A DNA stretch of 64,000 nt from Lysinibacillus composti (GTDB lineage Bacteria; Bacillota; Bacilli; Bacillales_A; Planococcaceae). The notes beneath the pieces were generated by a model, which had not been told where the DNA came from, searched no databases, and saw only the letters and a list, made by a program, of their open reading frames with translations. The stretch is from assembly GCF_016908465.1 (NCBI RefSeq), contig NZ_JAFBDY010000005.1, forward strand, positions 151,001 through 215,000, read 5' to 3'. This document shows positions 37,328-46,141 of this stretch, piece by piece; position 1 is the first letter of the stretch; every line of letters starts with the position of its first letter. Position numbers and translations under genes: made by a program.

Positions 37328-38473
37328 ATGGGTAGTGAACTACTAGATGCTTTAACTGCTCTTGAAGAGCAAAAAGGCATTTCAAGGGACGTGCTAGTAG
37401 AAGCAATCGAAGCAGCACTAGTTACTGCATATAAAAGAAACTTCAATCAAGCACAAAATGTCCGCGTTGATTTAAATTTAAATAATGGGTCTATGATTGT
37501 TTACGCACGTAAAAACGTAGTAGACGAAGTGGAAGATGATCGTCTAGAAATCGCGATTGAAGATGCAAAACTAATTAATCCAGCATATGAAATTGGGGAT
37601 GTATTAGAAGAGGAAGTAACACCTCGTAACTTTGGTCGTATTGCTGCTCAAACGGCTAAACAAGTGGTAACACAACGTGTGCGTGAAGCTGAACGTGGTT
37701 TAATTTATGAAGAATATGTTGACCGCACAGATGATATCGTAACAGGTACGATTGAGCGTCAAGATGCACGTAATATTTATGTAAGCTTAGGCAAGGTTGA
37801 GGCTGCATTACCAGTGAATGAACAAATTCAAGGGGAAGCATATCGCCCTCAATCACGTTTGAAAGTGTATATTACAAAAGTAGAACGTACAACTCGTGGC
37901 CCACAAGTAATTGTTTCTCGTACACATCCAGGGCTATTGCGCCGCCTTTTCGAAATGGAAGTACCAGAAATTTATGAAGGCATTGTCGAAATTAAATCAA
38001 TTGCTCGTGAAGCAGGAGATCGTTCTAAAATTTCGGTTATGGCAAATAATGAAGAAGTCGATGCAGTTGGTGCTTGTGTAGGAGCAAAAGGTGCTCGTGT
38101 ACAAACCATTGTTAACGAATTAAACGGTGAAAAGATTGATATCGTTGAATGGTCAGAGGATCCAATCGTATTCGTCGCAAATGCATTAAGCCCATCAAAG
38201 GTATTAGATGTACTTGTGAATGAAGAAGAAAAATCTACAACAGTTGTTGTTCCAGATTATCAATTATCACTAGCCATCGGTAAACGCGGTCAAAATGCTA
38301 GACTTGCTGCGAAATTAACAGGTTGGAAAATTGACATTAAAAGTGAAACAGATGCTCGTGAAGCGGGAATTTATCCTTCTGAGACAAGCGCATTTATTTC
38401 ACAAGTTGATGATGACAATAATTTCTCATATGATGATGTTGAATATGACCTTTATGGTGATGATGAGGAATAA
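37328..38473 (+). CDS. nusA: Transcription termination/antitermination factor NusA
   Basis: About 381 residues: an N-terminal RNA polymerase-binding domain (GSELLDALTALEEQKG start), an S1 domain near 135-200 and two KH domains (VGACVGAKGARVQTI; SLAIGKRGQNARLAA). The C terminus is acidic and lacks the extra repeats found in enterobacteria. It controls pausing, termination and coupling. The start is ambiguous: ATG 37328 matches the usual NusA start, while TTG 37322 and GTG 37316 are also in frame near TAGGAG. Confidence 0.95.
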   Translation: MGSELLDALTALEEQKGISRDVLVEAIEAALVTAYKRNFNQAQNVRVDLNLNNGSMIVYARKNVVDEVEDDRLEIAIEDAKLINPAYEIGDVLEEEVTPRNFGRIAAQTAKQVVTQRVREAERGLIYEEYVDRTDDIVTGTIERQDARNIYVSLGKVEAALPVNEQIQGEAYRPQSRLKVYITKVERTTRGPQVIVSRTHPGLLRRLFEMEVPEIYEGIVEIKSIAREAGDRSKISVMANNEEVDAVGACVGAKGARVQTIVNELNGEKIDIVEWSEDPIVFVANALSPSKVLDVLVNEEEKSTTVVVPDYQLSLAIGKRGQNARLAAKLTGWKIDIKSETDAREAGIYPSETSAFISQVDDDNNFSYDDVEYDLYGDDEE

Positions 38474-38595
38474 TCAGCGAATTAAGTTAACTCGCAAATG
38501 TAGTCATTTCGGAGCTTGCGGTAAAACTGAAAATAGGTAAAAGAACATAATGTTAACTTTTGCGTATGATGTTTGAGTAGGGAAGGTGAATACTC

Positions 38596-38874
38596 ATGAC
38601 GACTAAAAAGAAGGTGCCTTTACGTAAATGCGTCGCAACAGGTGAGATGCTTCCAAAAAAGTCAATGTTACGTGTTGTTCGCACAAAAGAGGGCGAAGTA
38701 GCAGTCGATGTAACGGGTAAAAAATCAGGTCGTGGAGCGTACATCTCTAAATCTGAGGAAGCCGTTGACATCGCACAAAAGAAAAATATATTAGAGCGTC
38801 AACTAGAAGTGGAAATTCCTGATGAAGTGTATGACGAACTTATTCGACTTATTCGTAGGGAGTCCATTCTATGA
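38596..38874 (+). CDS. ylxR: RNA-binding protein YlxR
   Basis: 92 residues with the YlxR signature KVPLRKCVATGEMLPKKSMLR at the start (KVPLRKCVATGEM, then PKKSMLRVVR) and GRGAYISKS in the middle. A small basic protein of the nusA-infB operon; family members bind RNA and have been linked to RNase P and gene regulation. GGGAAGGTG precedes ATG 38596. It overlaps ylxQ by 4 bases. Confidence 0.95.
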   Translation: MTTKKKVPLRKCVATGEMLPKKSMLRVVRTKEGEVAVDVTGKKSGRGAYISKSEEAVDIAQKKNILERQLEVEIPDEVYDELIRLIRRESIL

Positions 38875-39179
38875 GCAACGAAAAAGTGCTTCAGTTACTA
38901 GGTTTAGCAGCTAGAGCACGTAAAGTAATATCAGGCGAAGAGCTCGTTGTGAAGGAAATTCGCAATGGAAAGGCGAAGCTTGTACTACTAGCTGATGACG
39001 CTTCACATAATTCTAGTAAGAAAATTAAAGATAAATGTACGTATTACAACGTTGAGTATCATGTGGTTGGCGATAGATACGCCATCGGACATGCTACTGG
39101 TAAAGAAGCGCGGGTCGCAGTCGCTATTACAGATAGTGGATTTGCGAAAAAGATGTCTAGTCTACTCAACGAAAAATAA
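38871..39179 (+). CDS. ylxQ: L7Ae-family ribosomal/K-turn protein YlxQ
   Basis: 102 residues of the L7Ae/L30e/S12e/Gadd45 fold: [21 protein letters not shown] near the start ([15 protein letters not shown]) and [15 protein letters not shown] in the middle. YlxQ/RplGA-type proteins bind kink-turn RNA. Overlaps ylxR by 4 bases and precedes infB by 14 bases. Confidence 0.93.
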   Translation: MSNEKVLQLLGLAARARKVISGEELVVKEIRNGKAKLVLLADDASHNSSKKIKDKCTYYNVEYHVVGDRYAIGHATGKEARVAVAITDSGFAKKMSSLLNEK

Positions 39180-39193
39180 TCGGGGGTGAGCAG

Positions 39194-41491
39194 ATGACCA
39201 AAATAAGAGTTCATGAATATGCCAAAAAAGTTAATAAATCAAGTAGAGAAATAGTTGAACAACTAAAAGAACTAAACATTACGGTTACAAACCATATGTC
39301 AACGCTTGAAAGTGATGCTATTACGAAATTAGATTCTGTATATGGAGCAGCAAAACAACCTGTTACTGCTACAGCAAATGCTTCAAAAGAATCAGGTCAT
39401 AAAAATAATCCAACTAACCGTGATGGTAACAAACAATCATCTTCACAACAAAGACCATCTACTAACGTTAGACCAAATAATTCATCAAATAATAATCGCC
39501 CGAATAACCAAGGCAATAGCCGACCAAGCAATAACCAAGGTGGGGGCAATCGTCCAAATAATCAAGGCGGTAGCCGTCCAAACAATCAGGGTGGCAATAA
39601 CAACAACCGTAATGATCAACGTAATAATCAAAAAGGTGGCCCTGGAGCTCGTAAAAAACCAGGAATTCACGGTGGGAAAAGACGTCATCCAAAAACTCAT
39701 CAACCAACACTTCCTGCAGTTCCAAAAGAACTTCCAGAAAAAATTACGTTCTATGAATCATTATCAGTTGCTGAACTAGCGAAAAAATTACATCGCGAAC
39801 CTTCTGAGCTAATCAAAAAATTATTCATGCTTGGTGTAATGGCAACAATCAACCAAGAGTTGGATAAAGATGCAATCGAATTAATCTGTGCTGATTATGG
39901 CGTTGAAGTAGAAGAAGAAGTACGTGTTGATAAAACAGACCTAGATGTTTACTTCGAACAAGCAGAAGTGAATGAGGAAGAATTAGAAGAACGTCCACCA
40001 GTTGTAACAATTATGGGACACGTTGACCATGGTAAAACAACTTTACTTGACTCAATTCGTAACACAAAAGTAACTGCTGGAGAAGCAGGTGGAATTACGC
40101 AACATATCGGTGCTTACCAAGTAAATTTAGATGGTAAGAAGATTACATTCCTTGATACACCTGGTCACGCTGCGTTCACTACAATGCGTGCACGTGGTGC
40201 GAGTATCACGGACATTGCGATCATCGTAGTAGCTGCAGATGATGGTGTAATGCCACAAACGGTAGAAGCCATCAACCATGCGAAAGCGGCAGAAGTGCCA
40301 ATTATCGTGGCAGTTAACAAAATGGATAAACCAACAGCTAACCCGGACCGTGTAATGCAAGAACTAACTGAACATGGTTTAGTTCCTGAAGACTGGGGAG
40401 GCGATACAATTTTCGTTCCGATTTCTGCCCTAAAAGGTGAAGGAATTGATTCACTACTAGAAATGATTCTGTTAGTTTCTGAAGTAGCTGAACTAAAAGC
40501 AACACCAAACCGTTCTGCAATCGGAACAGTAATCGAAGCTCGTCTAGATAAAGGCCGCGGTTCTGTAGCCACTCTTTTAGTTCAAGATGGTACATTGAAC
40601 ATTGGTGATGCAATCGTAGTAGGTCATGCATATGGTCGTGTCCGTGCGATGGTTAACGATTTAGGTCGTCGTATTAAAGAAGCTGGCCCTGCAACACCTG
40701 TGGAAATTACAGGTATGAATGAGGTACCTCAAGCAGGTGACCGTTTCGTTGTATTCGCAGATGAGAAAACAGCTCGTCAAGTTGGGGAATCTCGTGCGAT
40801 GTCAGCAATTCAAGCAAGTCGTTCAGAAAAACAACGTGTAACACTTGATAACTTATTTGAACAAATGTCTCAAGGTGATGTGAAAGAATTAAATGTCATC
40901 GTTAAAGCGGATGTTCAAGGTACTGTGGAAGCAATGGCCGCATCATTAATGAAAATTGATGTTGAAGGCGTAAATGTTAAAATTATCCACACAGGTGCAG
41001 GTGCAATTACGGAATCAGATATTTCACTTGCTGCAGCATCAAATGCAATCGTAATTGGATTCAATGTACGTCCTGATGTAAATGCTAAACGTGCAGCAGA
41101 TGAAGAAGGCGTTGAAATTCGTTTACACCGTATTATTTATAAAGTAATCGAAGAAATTGAAGCGGCGATGAAAGGTATGCTAGACCCTGAATTTGAAGAA
41201 AAAATCATCGGTCAAGCAGAAGTTCGTCAAACAATTAAAGTGTCGAAAGTCGGTACAATTGCTGGTTCTTATATCACTGAAGGTAAATTCACTCGTGATT
41301 CTGGAGTTCGTGTAATTCGTGAAGGCATTGTTGTATTTGAAGGTGAACTAGATTCTCTAAAACGTTTCAAAGACGATGCAAAAGAAGTCGCGAAAGGCTA
41401 CGAATGTGGTATCACAATTAAAAACTATAACGACATTAAAGAAGGCGACATCCTTGAAGCCTTCATTATGGAAGAAATTAAGAGATCGTGA
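39194..41491 (+). CDS. infB: Translation initiation factor IF-2
   Basis: 765 residues. An N-terminal IF2_N motif ([18 protein letters not shown]) is followed by a long linker, about residues 55-155, extremely rich in Asn, Gly, Gln, Arg and Pro with repeated RPNNQGG units. The G domain contains GHVDHGKTT near 274, DTPGH and NKMDK, followed by domains II-IV that bind fMet-tRNA. The linker is encoded by internally repeated DNA (39470-39620), which may vary in length between strains. Overlaps ylxP by 4 bases. Confidence 0.98.
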   Translation: MTKIRVHEYAKKVNKSSREIVEQLKELNITVTNHMSTLESDAITKLDSVYGAAKQPVTATANASKESGHKNNPTNRDGNKQSSSQQRPSTNVRPNNSSNNNRPNNQGNSRPSNNQGGGNRPNNQGGSRPNNQGGNNNNRNDQRNNQKGGPGARKKPGIHGGKRRHPKTHQPTLPAVPKELPEKITFYESLSVAELAKKLHREPSELIKKLFMLGVMATINQELDKDAIELICADYGVEVEEEVRVDKTDLDVYFEQAEVNEEELEERPPVVTIMGHVDHGKTTLLDSIRNTKVTAGEAGGITQHIGAYQVNLDGKKITFLDTPGHAAFTTMRARGASITDIAIIVVAADDGVMPQTVEAINHAKAAEVPIIVAVNKMDKPTANPDRVMQELTEHGLVPEDWGGDTIFVPISALKGEGIDSLLEMILLVSEVAELKATPNRSAIGTVIEARLDKGRGSVATLLVQDGTLNIGDAIVVGHAYGRVRAMVNDLGRRIKEAGPATPVEITGMNEVPQAGDRFVVFADEKTARQVGESRAMSAIQASRSEKQRVTLDNLFEQMSQGDVKELNVIVKADVQGTVEAMAASLMKIDVEGVNVKIIHTGAGAITESDISLAAASNAIVIGFNVRPDVNAKRAADEEGVEIRLHRIIYKVIEEIEAAMKGMLDPEFEEKIIGQAEVRQTIKVSKVGTIAGSYITEGKFTRDSGVRVIREGIVVFEGELDSLKRFKDDAKEVAKGYECGITIKNYNDIKEGDILEAFIMEEIKRS

Positions 41492-41766
41492 TAGTCTACG
41501 CTGAGGTTGAATTTCTAATTCCAACTGCCCATTCGTTAAAGGAAAAGCGTGCTGTTCTTCAGAGAATGATTACTCGAACAAAGCAAAAGTTTAACGTATC
41601 GGTCGCAGAAATAGATCACCAAAATGTATGGCAACGTACAAGATTGGCAATTGTCTCTGTCGCTTCTTCTAAAACAAGCGCAGAAAGCGAAATCAACTAC
41701 GCACTTCAATTTCTAAAATCAAATCCAGAATGGGAACAACTAGAAGTCTGGAAAGAATATTTATAA
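41488..41766 (+). CDS. ylxP: DUF503 protein YlxP
   Basis: 92 residues from GTG 41488. The DUF503 features [20 protein letters not shown] (AHSLKEKR) and [11 protein letters not shown] are visible. Function is uncertain; the family sits between infB and rbfA across Firmicutes and has been suggested to influence ribosome maturation. Coupled to infB by a 4-base overlap. A 192-base gap with two small hairpins follows before rbfA. Confidence 0.93.
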   Translation: MIVYAEVEFLIPTAHSLKEKRAVLQRMITRTKQKFNVSVAEIDHQNVWQRTRLAIVSVASSKTSAESEINYALQFLKSNPEWEQLEVWKEYL

Positions 41767-41958
41767 TTCGAGTAGGTCAAATAAATAACCTCTCCAAAAA
41801 ATGAGATACTATCATAGAGAAATACTTAAGGTGTGTAAGTGTTCTCGGGTAAGTCTGAGTAGGACTTACAGACGGGCTTTGCTTAAATCAAGAAGTAGTG
41901 ACTTGCTTCTTGATGAAGGCGGCCGAACGGTACCACTTTAAGAAAGAGGTGGCAAACT

Positions 41959-42303
41959 ATGTCATTACGTTCAAATCGTGTTGGGGAACAAATGAAAAAA
42001 GAACTTGGGGAAATCATTGGCCGCAAGATCAAGGACCCTCGCGTTGGTTTCGTAACGGTAACTGATGTTCAAGTAACTGGTGACCTTTCACAAGCAACGG
42101 TTTACATCACATCCTTAGGAAACGAACGTGAACGCGAAGAAACATTAAAAGCACTATCAAAAGCAGCAGGATTCATTCGTTCTGAAATTGGCACACGTAT
42201 TCGCTTACGTCGTACACCAGAAATCGTTTTCGAATTCGACGCATCAGTCGCTTACGGAAACAAAATAGAAGAACTCCTACGCGGCTTACATGAGAACCAG
42301 TAG
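41959..42303 (+). CDS. rbfA: Ribosome-binding factor A
   Basis: 114 residues with a KH-type fold. The start [24 protein letters not shown] contains [10 protein letters not shown] and the conserved [13 protein letters not shown]. It binds immature 30S subunits and aids 16S rRNA processing in the cold. AGAGGTGG precedes ATG 41959. A decayed family 1 repeat begins inside its stop codon region. Confidence 0.97.
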   Translation: MSLRSNRVGEQMKKELGEIIGRKIKDPRVGFVTVTDVQVTGDLSQATVYITSLGNEREREETLKALSKAAGFIRSEIGTRIRLRRTPEIVFEFDASVAYGNKIEELLRGLHENQ

Positions 42304-42386
42304 AAAAGCTGTGGTTACTCGGTACGCTTTCTCCTCTTGAGTAGAGGGCAAGCAGTGAGAGCCAGGCATGGTCGCCGAAGCTAAAC
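42302..42386 (+). repeat. Family 1 repeat, decayed copy R15
   Basis: Begins AGAAAAGCTGTGG and ends GTCGCCGAAGCTAAAC, which resemble the two ends of the element, but most internal pairing is lost. It overlaps the end of rbfA by two bases. Confidence 0.5.
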
Positions 42387-42425
42387 AATAGATTAGCCGT
42401 GATAACCATTGCCAAAGCTGAATAC

Positions 42426-42469
42426 AAAAGGTCTGCATCTGCATAATGTTATGCAGTTACAGACCTTTT
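42426..42469 (+). terminator. Strong terminator after rbfA
   Basis: AAAAGGTCTG pairs with CAGACCTTTT, with a second stem CTGCATAA/TTATGCAG inside it. T-rich on the plus side and A-rich on the other, so it could work in both directions. Confidence 0.85.
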
Positions 42470-42566
42470 CTCATTATACGGAAGGCTAAAATTTAAATTG
42501 ATAAAGGTGAAATGGGTTATTGGAGATTAAAGAGTATTGTTTATTAGCTTGGTGAAAAAATGAAAT

Positions 42567-42650
42567 GTCGGGATTAATTGAAATTTTGTCGGGAATATTT
42601 GAAAAAATGTCGGGATTAATTGAAATTTTGTCGGGATTAATTTAAAAACC
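42567..42650 (+). repeat. 21-bp-phased GTCGGGATTAAT array
   Basis: GTCGGGA starts at 42567, 42588, 42609 and 42630, exactly 21 bases apart. The intervening bases are TTAATTGAAATT-like and AT-rich. Confidence 0.85.
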
Positions 42651-42689
42651 TTTCAGATCTGAGCTAGTTCATAATAAAAAATTGAATAT

Positions 42690-42768
42690 GGCTAGATATT
42701 GAGAAGTATTGACTAGATTTCATAAAATTTTGGCTAGATTTTCATGAAATTTGGCAAGTTTAATTCAG
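42690..42768 (+). repeat. 21-bp-phased GGCTAGATT array, copy D
   Basis: The CTAGA core starts at 42692, 42713 and 42734, and the decayed GGCAAGTT falls at the next 21-base step (42755). The same core and spacing recur at 60876-60935. Confidence 0.75.
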
Positions 42769-42778
42769 CCAAATAAAA

Positions 42779-43290
42779 GTGTCCAAAATAATTGGAAAAG
42801 CGTCTAGAATAATCGATAAAGCGTCTAGAATACTCCAAAAAGTGTCTAGAATAAGAGCCGATTTGTCTAGATTATTTCAGCCAATAAAAAGTGTCCAAAA
42901 TAATTGGAAAAGCGTCTAGAATAATCGATAAATCGTCTAGAATGCTCCAAAAAGTGTCTAGAATAAGAGCCGATTTGTCTAGATTATTTTATCCAAATAA
43001 AAAGTGTCTAAAATAATTGGAAAAGCGTCTAGAATAATCGATAAAGCGCTTAGAATACTCCAAAAAGCGTCTAGAATAAGAGCCGATTTGTCTAGATTAT
43101 TTTATCCAAATAAAAAGTATCCAAAATAATTGGAAAAGCGTCTAGAATAATCGATAAATCGTCTAGAATACTCCAAAAAGTGTCTAGAATAAGAGCCGAT
43201 TTGTCTAGATTATTTCAGCCAAATAAGAATCATCTAGAACACTCCAAAAAGTGTCTAGAATATCACCCGAAGTGTCCAGAATAATCCAAC
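42779..43290 (+). repeat. Compound GTCTAGAAT array, 112-114 bp superunits
   Basis: The GTCTAGA/GTCCAAA core starts at 42781, 42802, 42823, 42844 and 42865, then after a 28-base step at 42893, 42914, 42935, 42956 and 42977. After a 29-base step it resumes at 43006. Thus five cores at 21-base spacing form a superunit, copied about four times and then partly a fifth. Members differ mostly by single bases. The rest of this 1.1-kb gap before truB holds no gene that I can see. Confidence 0.88.
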
Positions 43291-43411
43291 ATTACTCCAA
43301 ATCAAATTTAATATAAACCCAAAGCATAGACCTACCTATGCCCTAGCCAGAACACAAAACCCAAAACATCTAACAAACCCAAAATATTTCATCAAAAAAG
43401 GAGCACAAACA

Positions 43412-44320
43412 ATGAACGGGATTCTTCCTCTATGGAAAGAGCGCGGGATGACGAGTCATGATTGCGTATTCAAACTTAGAAAAATACTTAAAACAAAAAA
43501 AGTCGGCCATACTGGTACACTTGATCCGGGAGTAGAAGGCGTCCTACCAATTTGTATTGGACAAGCAACACGTATTGCCGAGTACCTAACAGACGCGGGG
43601 AAAACGTATGAAGCGATCGTTTCCATTGGACGTACAACGACAACGGAAGACGCAGAAGGGGAGACAGTAGAGCAAGATGACTCGCACAAGTCCATCACTC
43701 GCGAGCAGCTACTACAAGCACTTACTTCTCTAACAGGAGAGATTGAACAAACTCCTCCGATGTACTCAGCTGTCAAAGTGAACGGTAAGAAATTATATGA
43801 GTATGCTAGAAAAGGGCAGGAAGTGGAACGCCCAACTCGTAAAATTACAATTTATCAACTTGATTTATTAGATGAAGCATCCAACTTTGAAGGGCAAGAA
43901 ATCACCTTTAACATTCGAATCAAATGCTCAAAAGGGACGTATATTCGTACATTAGCAGTTCAAATTGGAGAGGCACTTGGGTTCCCAGCACATATGGCAT
44001 CGCTTGTTCGAACAGCATCAGGTACCTTTTCTAAAGAAAATTGTGTTACGATAGCAGAGGTAGAAGCGGCGATGAAGGAAGAAAGAATTGACGAATATAT
44101 TCTACCAGTGGAATATGCACTTACTGCATTTCCATATATTGAAATCGATGAATCGATAGAAAAACAAATTTTGAATGGACAAGTTCTCCCAATACATGCA
44201 TTATTAAAAGAAAACGATAAAATAGTATTTGGAATGAGTCAAAAGGCGATAGCAGTATATATTCAACATCCAACGAAACCTCATTTGATGAAACCAGAAA
44301 AAATGTTCCCTACTATCTGA
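43412..44320 (+). CDS. truB: tRNA pseudouridine(55) synthase TruB
   Basis: 302 residues. GILPLWKERGMTSHD at the start and VGHTGTLDPGVEGVLPIC (about 31-48) carry the catalytic Asp in the GTLDP motif. KGTYIRTLA lies near 173. It makes the T-loop pseudouridine in tRNA. AAAAGGAGC precedes ATG 43412. A 1.1-kb repeat-filled gap separates it from rbfA, whereas the genes are usually adjacent. It is followed by ribF after 15 bases. Confidence 0.97.
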   Translation: MNGILPLWKERGMTSHDCVFKLRKILKTKKVGHTGTLDPGVEGVLPICIGQATRIAEYLTDAGKTYEAIVSIGRTTTTEDAEGETVEQDDSHKSITREQLLQALTSLTGEIEQTPPMYSAVKVNGKKLYEYARKGQEVERPTRKITIYQLDLLDEASNFEGQEITFNIRIKCSKGTYIRTLAVQIGEALGFPAHMASLVRTASGTFSKENCVTIAEVEAAMKEERIDEYILPVEYALTAFPYIEIDESIEKQILNGQVLPIHALLKENDKIVFGMSQKAIAVYIQHPTKPHLMKPEKMFPTI

Positions 44321-44335
44321 ATAGGAGGCTTTAAT

Positions 44336-45289
44336 GTGAATGTTATTCATTTAAAATATCCATATCAAATAAATCAACTTAATCAATTGACTGCATTTTC
44401 CCTTGCAGTCGGATTCTTTGATGGCGTACATAGAGGACATCAAGCAGTCATTGGAGCTGCGATGGATAAAGCTAGAGAGTTAAACATAAACAGTGCGGTC
44501 ATGACGTTTGATCCACACCCATCAATCGTTCTTGGTGGACGAAATGAAAAAGTATTTTACATTACACCGCTTCGTCAAAAGCTGGAAATTATTGAAGGGA
44601 TTGGCGTAGATACGGTGTTTGTTGTGCAATTTACATCTGATTTTGCAAAATTATCACCAGAAGATTTTATCCAGTACTTCATCCGTGATTTGAATGTCTT
44701 GCATGTAACAGCTGGATTTGATTTTTCATTTGGTGCATTAGGAAGAGGAAAAATGTATATGATGAAAGAGTTAAGTAATGGAGAATTTGGCGTAACAGTT
44801 GTTGACAAGTTCAGCGATGGAGAAGAAAAAATCAGTTCTACTAGAATTCGTAAAAGTTTACAAGATGGCGATATGGAAACGGCTCATGAATTATTAGGCC
44901 GTCCATTCGAAGTGCCTGGCATTGTCGTTCATGGTGATAAACGTGGACGCACAATCGGTTTCCCAACTGCGAATATTCAAGCGATGGATGGATGTTTTAT
45001 TCCAGCTACTGGTGTGTATGCTGTTCGAATTTTAGTCCAAAATAATTGGTATGACGGCGTATGTAACGTGGGCTATAAACCTACTTTTAAAAACCCTGAA
45101 GACAAGCAATTATCCATTGAAGTGCACATTTTGAACTTCGAAAAGAATATTTATGGTGAAGAAGTGACAGTAGGCTGGTATAAACGCATACGAAGTGAGA
45201 AAAAATTCGATGGAATTGAATCGCTAAAAGCACAAATTCAACATGATAAAGAAGAAGCAATCCGTTATTTTGCAGAAGATGCTAAATAG
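44336..45289 (+). CDS. ribF: Bifunctional riboflavin kinase/FAD synthetase
   Basis: 317 residues from GTG 44336. The N-terminal nucleotidyltransferase domain has AVGFFDGVHRGHQAVI (about 26-41) and ISSTRIRKSL (about 164-173). The C-terminal riboflavin kinase domain has GDKRGRTIGFPTANI (about 200-214). It converts riboflavin to FMN and FAD. AATAGGAGGC precedes the start. No FMN riboswitch is visible upstream; it is co-transcribed with truB. Confidence 0.97.
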   Translation: MNVIHLKYPYQINQLNQLTAFSLAVGFFDGVHRGHQAVIGAAMDKARELNINSAVMTFDPHPSIVLGGRNEKVFYITPLRQKLEIIEGIGVDTVFVVQFTSDFAKLSPEDFIQYFIRDLNVLHVTAGFDFSFGALGRGKMYMMKELSNGEFGVTVVDKFSDGEEKISSTRIRKSLQDGDMETAHELLGRPFEVPGIVVHGDKRGRTIGFPTANIQAMDGCFIPATGVYAVRILVQNNWYDGVCNVGYKPTFKNPEDKQLSIEVHILNFEKNIYGEEVTVGWYKRIRSEKKFDGIESLKAQIQHDKEEAIRYFAEDAK

Positions 45290-45309
45290 TTGATTGTAGG
45301 TTGAAAGTA

Positions 45310-45410
45310 TGGTACTCTTTATAGTGCCTATGTGCTTAACCTTGGCTCGGCTGTCCGAATCTCCAACGGTTGCTGTGCTTAATGGTGATAAATTTTAATT
45401 ATTGGGAGGT
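45310..45410 (+). promoter_or_regulatory. rpsO leader, possible S15 autoregulatory element
   Basis: The leader contains GTGCTTAACC and, 60 bases later, GGTTGCTGTGCTTAATGG, giving several alternative pairings next to the rpsO ribosome binding site. S15 is known to repress its own mRNA in several bacteria; that this stretch does so is inference. Confidence 0.35.
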
Positions 45411-45419
45411 CCATTTATT

Positions 45420-45689
45420 ATGGCAATTACAAAAGAACGCAAAAATGAACTAATCGCTGAGTTCCGTACTCACGAAGGAGATACTGGTTCTCCAGAAGTA
45501 CAAATCGCAGTTTTAACTCACGAGATCAACGCTTTAAACGATCACTTACGTACTCACAAAAAAGATTTCCACTCAGAGCGTGGTCTTCTTAAAAAGGTAG
45601 GTCGTCGTCGTCACTTATTAAAATATTTACGTGAAACTGACGTACAACGTTACCGTGAATTAATTCAAAAACTTGGATTACGTCGCTAA
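45420..45689 (+). CDS. rpsO: Small ribosomal subunit protein uS15
   Basis: 89 residues, the exact standard length, with [14 protein letters not shown] (about 22-35) and [21 protein letters not shown] ([13 protein letters not shown]). It binds the central domain of 16S rRNA early in assembly. GGGAGGT is spaced 9 bases before ATG 45420; an in-frame start at 45402 would overlap that site. Followed by a family 1 repeat and a terminator before pnp. Confidence 0.98.
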   Translation: MAITKERKNELIAEFRTHEGDTGSPEVQIAVLTHEINALNDHLRTHKKDFHSERGLLKKVGRRRHLLKYLRETDVQRYRELIQKLGLRR

Positions 45690-45691
45690 TT

Positions 45692-45809
45692 AGAAAAGCG
45701 GAGAACGCCTGCTAAGCTCCGACAACAACTGGAAGAACCTTCGAAACGGCGCTTTTGGCCCTTGAAGAAGGTTCTGAAGTTGTCGAGGAGCTGGCGTTCG
45801 TAGCTAGAT
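45692..45809 (+). repeat. Family 1 hairpin repeat, copy R14
   Basis: AACGCC/GGCGTT arm type with inner stems CCGACAACAACTGG / GAAGTTGTCGAGG and AGAACCTTC/GAAGGTTCT. It starts two bases after the rpsO stop codon. Confidence 0.88.
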
Positions 45810-45868
45810 AGCTAATCAGTGATGCGCGAATGAAAACATTATTTGTTACCGCGCAAAGTAATCATCAA

Positions 45869-45897
45869 AAAAAGCGGGAATGTTCCCGCTTTTTCTT
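45869..45897 (+). terminator. Terminator after rpsO
   Basis: AAAAAGCGGGAA-TG-TTCCCGCTTTTT is a long perfect inverted repeat followed by CTTT. A-run and T-run on the two sides suggest activity in either direction. Downstream to 46141 is AT-rich; TTGATA at 45994 followed by TATAAAT could be a pnp promoter. Confidence 0.85.
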
Positions 45898-46141
45898 TAT
45901 GTTAAAGAAAATTCTATATTTTTCCTTCAAACCGAAAAAAATGACGAAATGTCCATAATTTGATGGAAAATATTTAGCATAGAAATAGCTTTTTTGATAC
46001 ACTTACTAATGATATATAAATTTTTTTGAATAGGAAATGAAGATGATTTCCGTATCCAAAAACAGCATCAGCTCGTGCCTTTTAGGGTCGAACGATATAT
46101 TTCAGACGTAAGTTTGTTTTTATGAGAAAGGGGTTCATTAA

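Noticed and set aside
42800..43150. SigD-type -10 boxes (TCGATAAA) in the GTCTAGAA array
   Set aside because: No TAAA -35 element sits at the required ~15-base distance, and the match recurs only because the array repeats.
42560..43290. Possible CRISPR array
   Set aside because: Cores are only about 7-12 bases, connectors are shorter than spacers would be and are often shared, and no cas genes are nearby.
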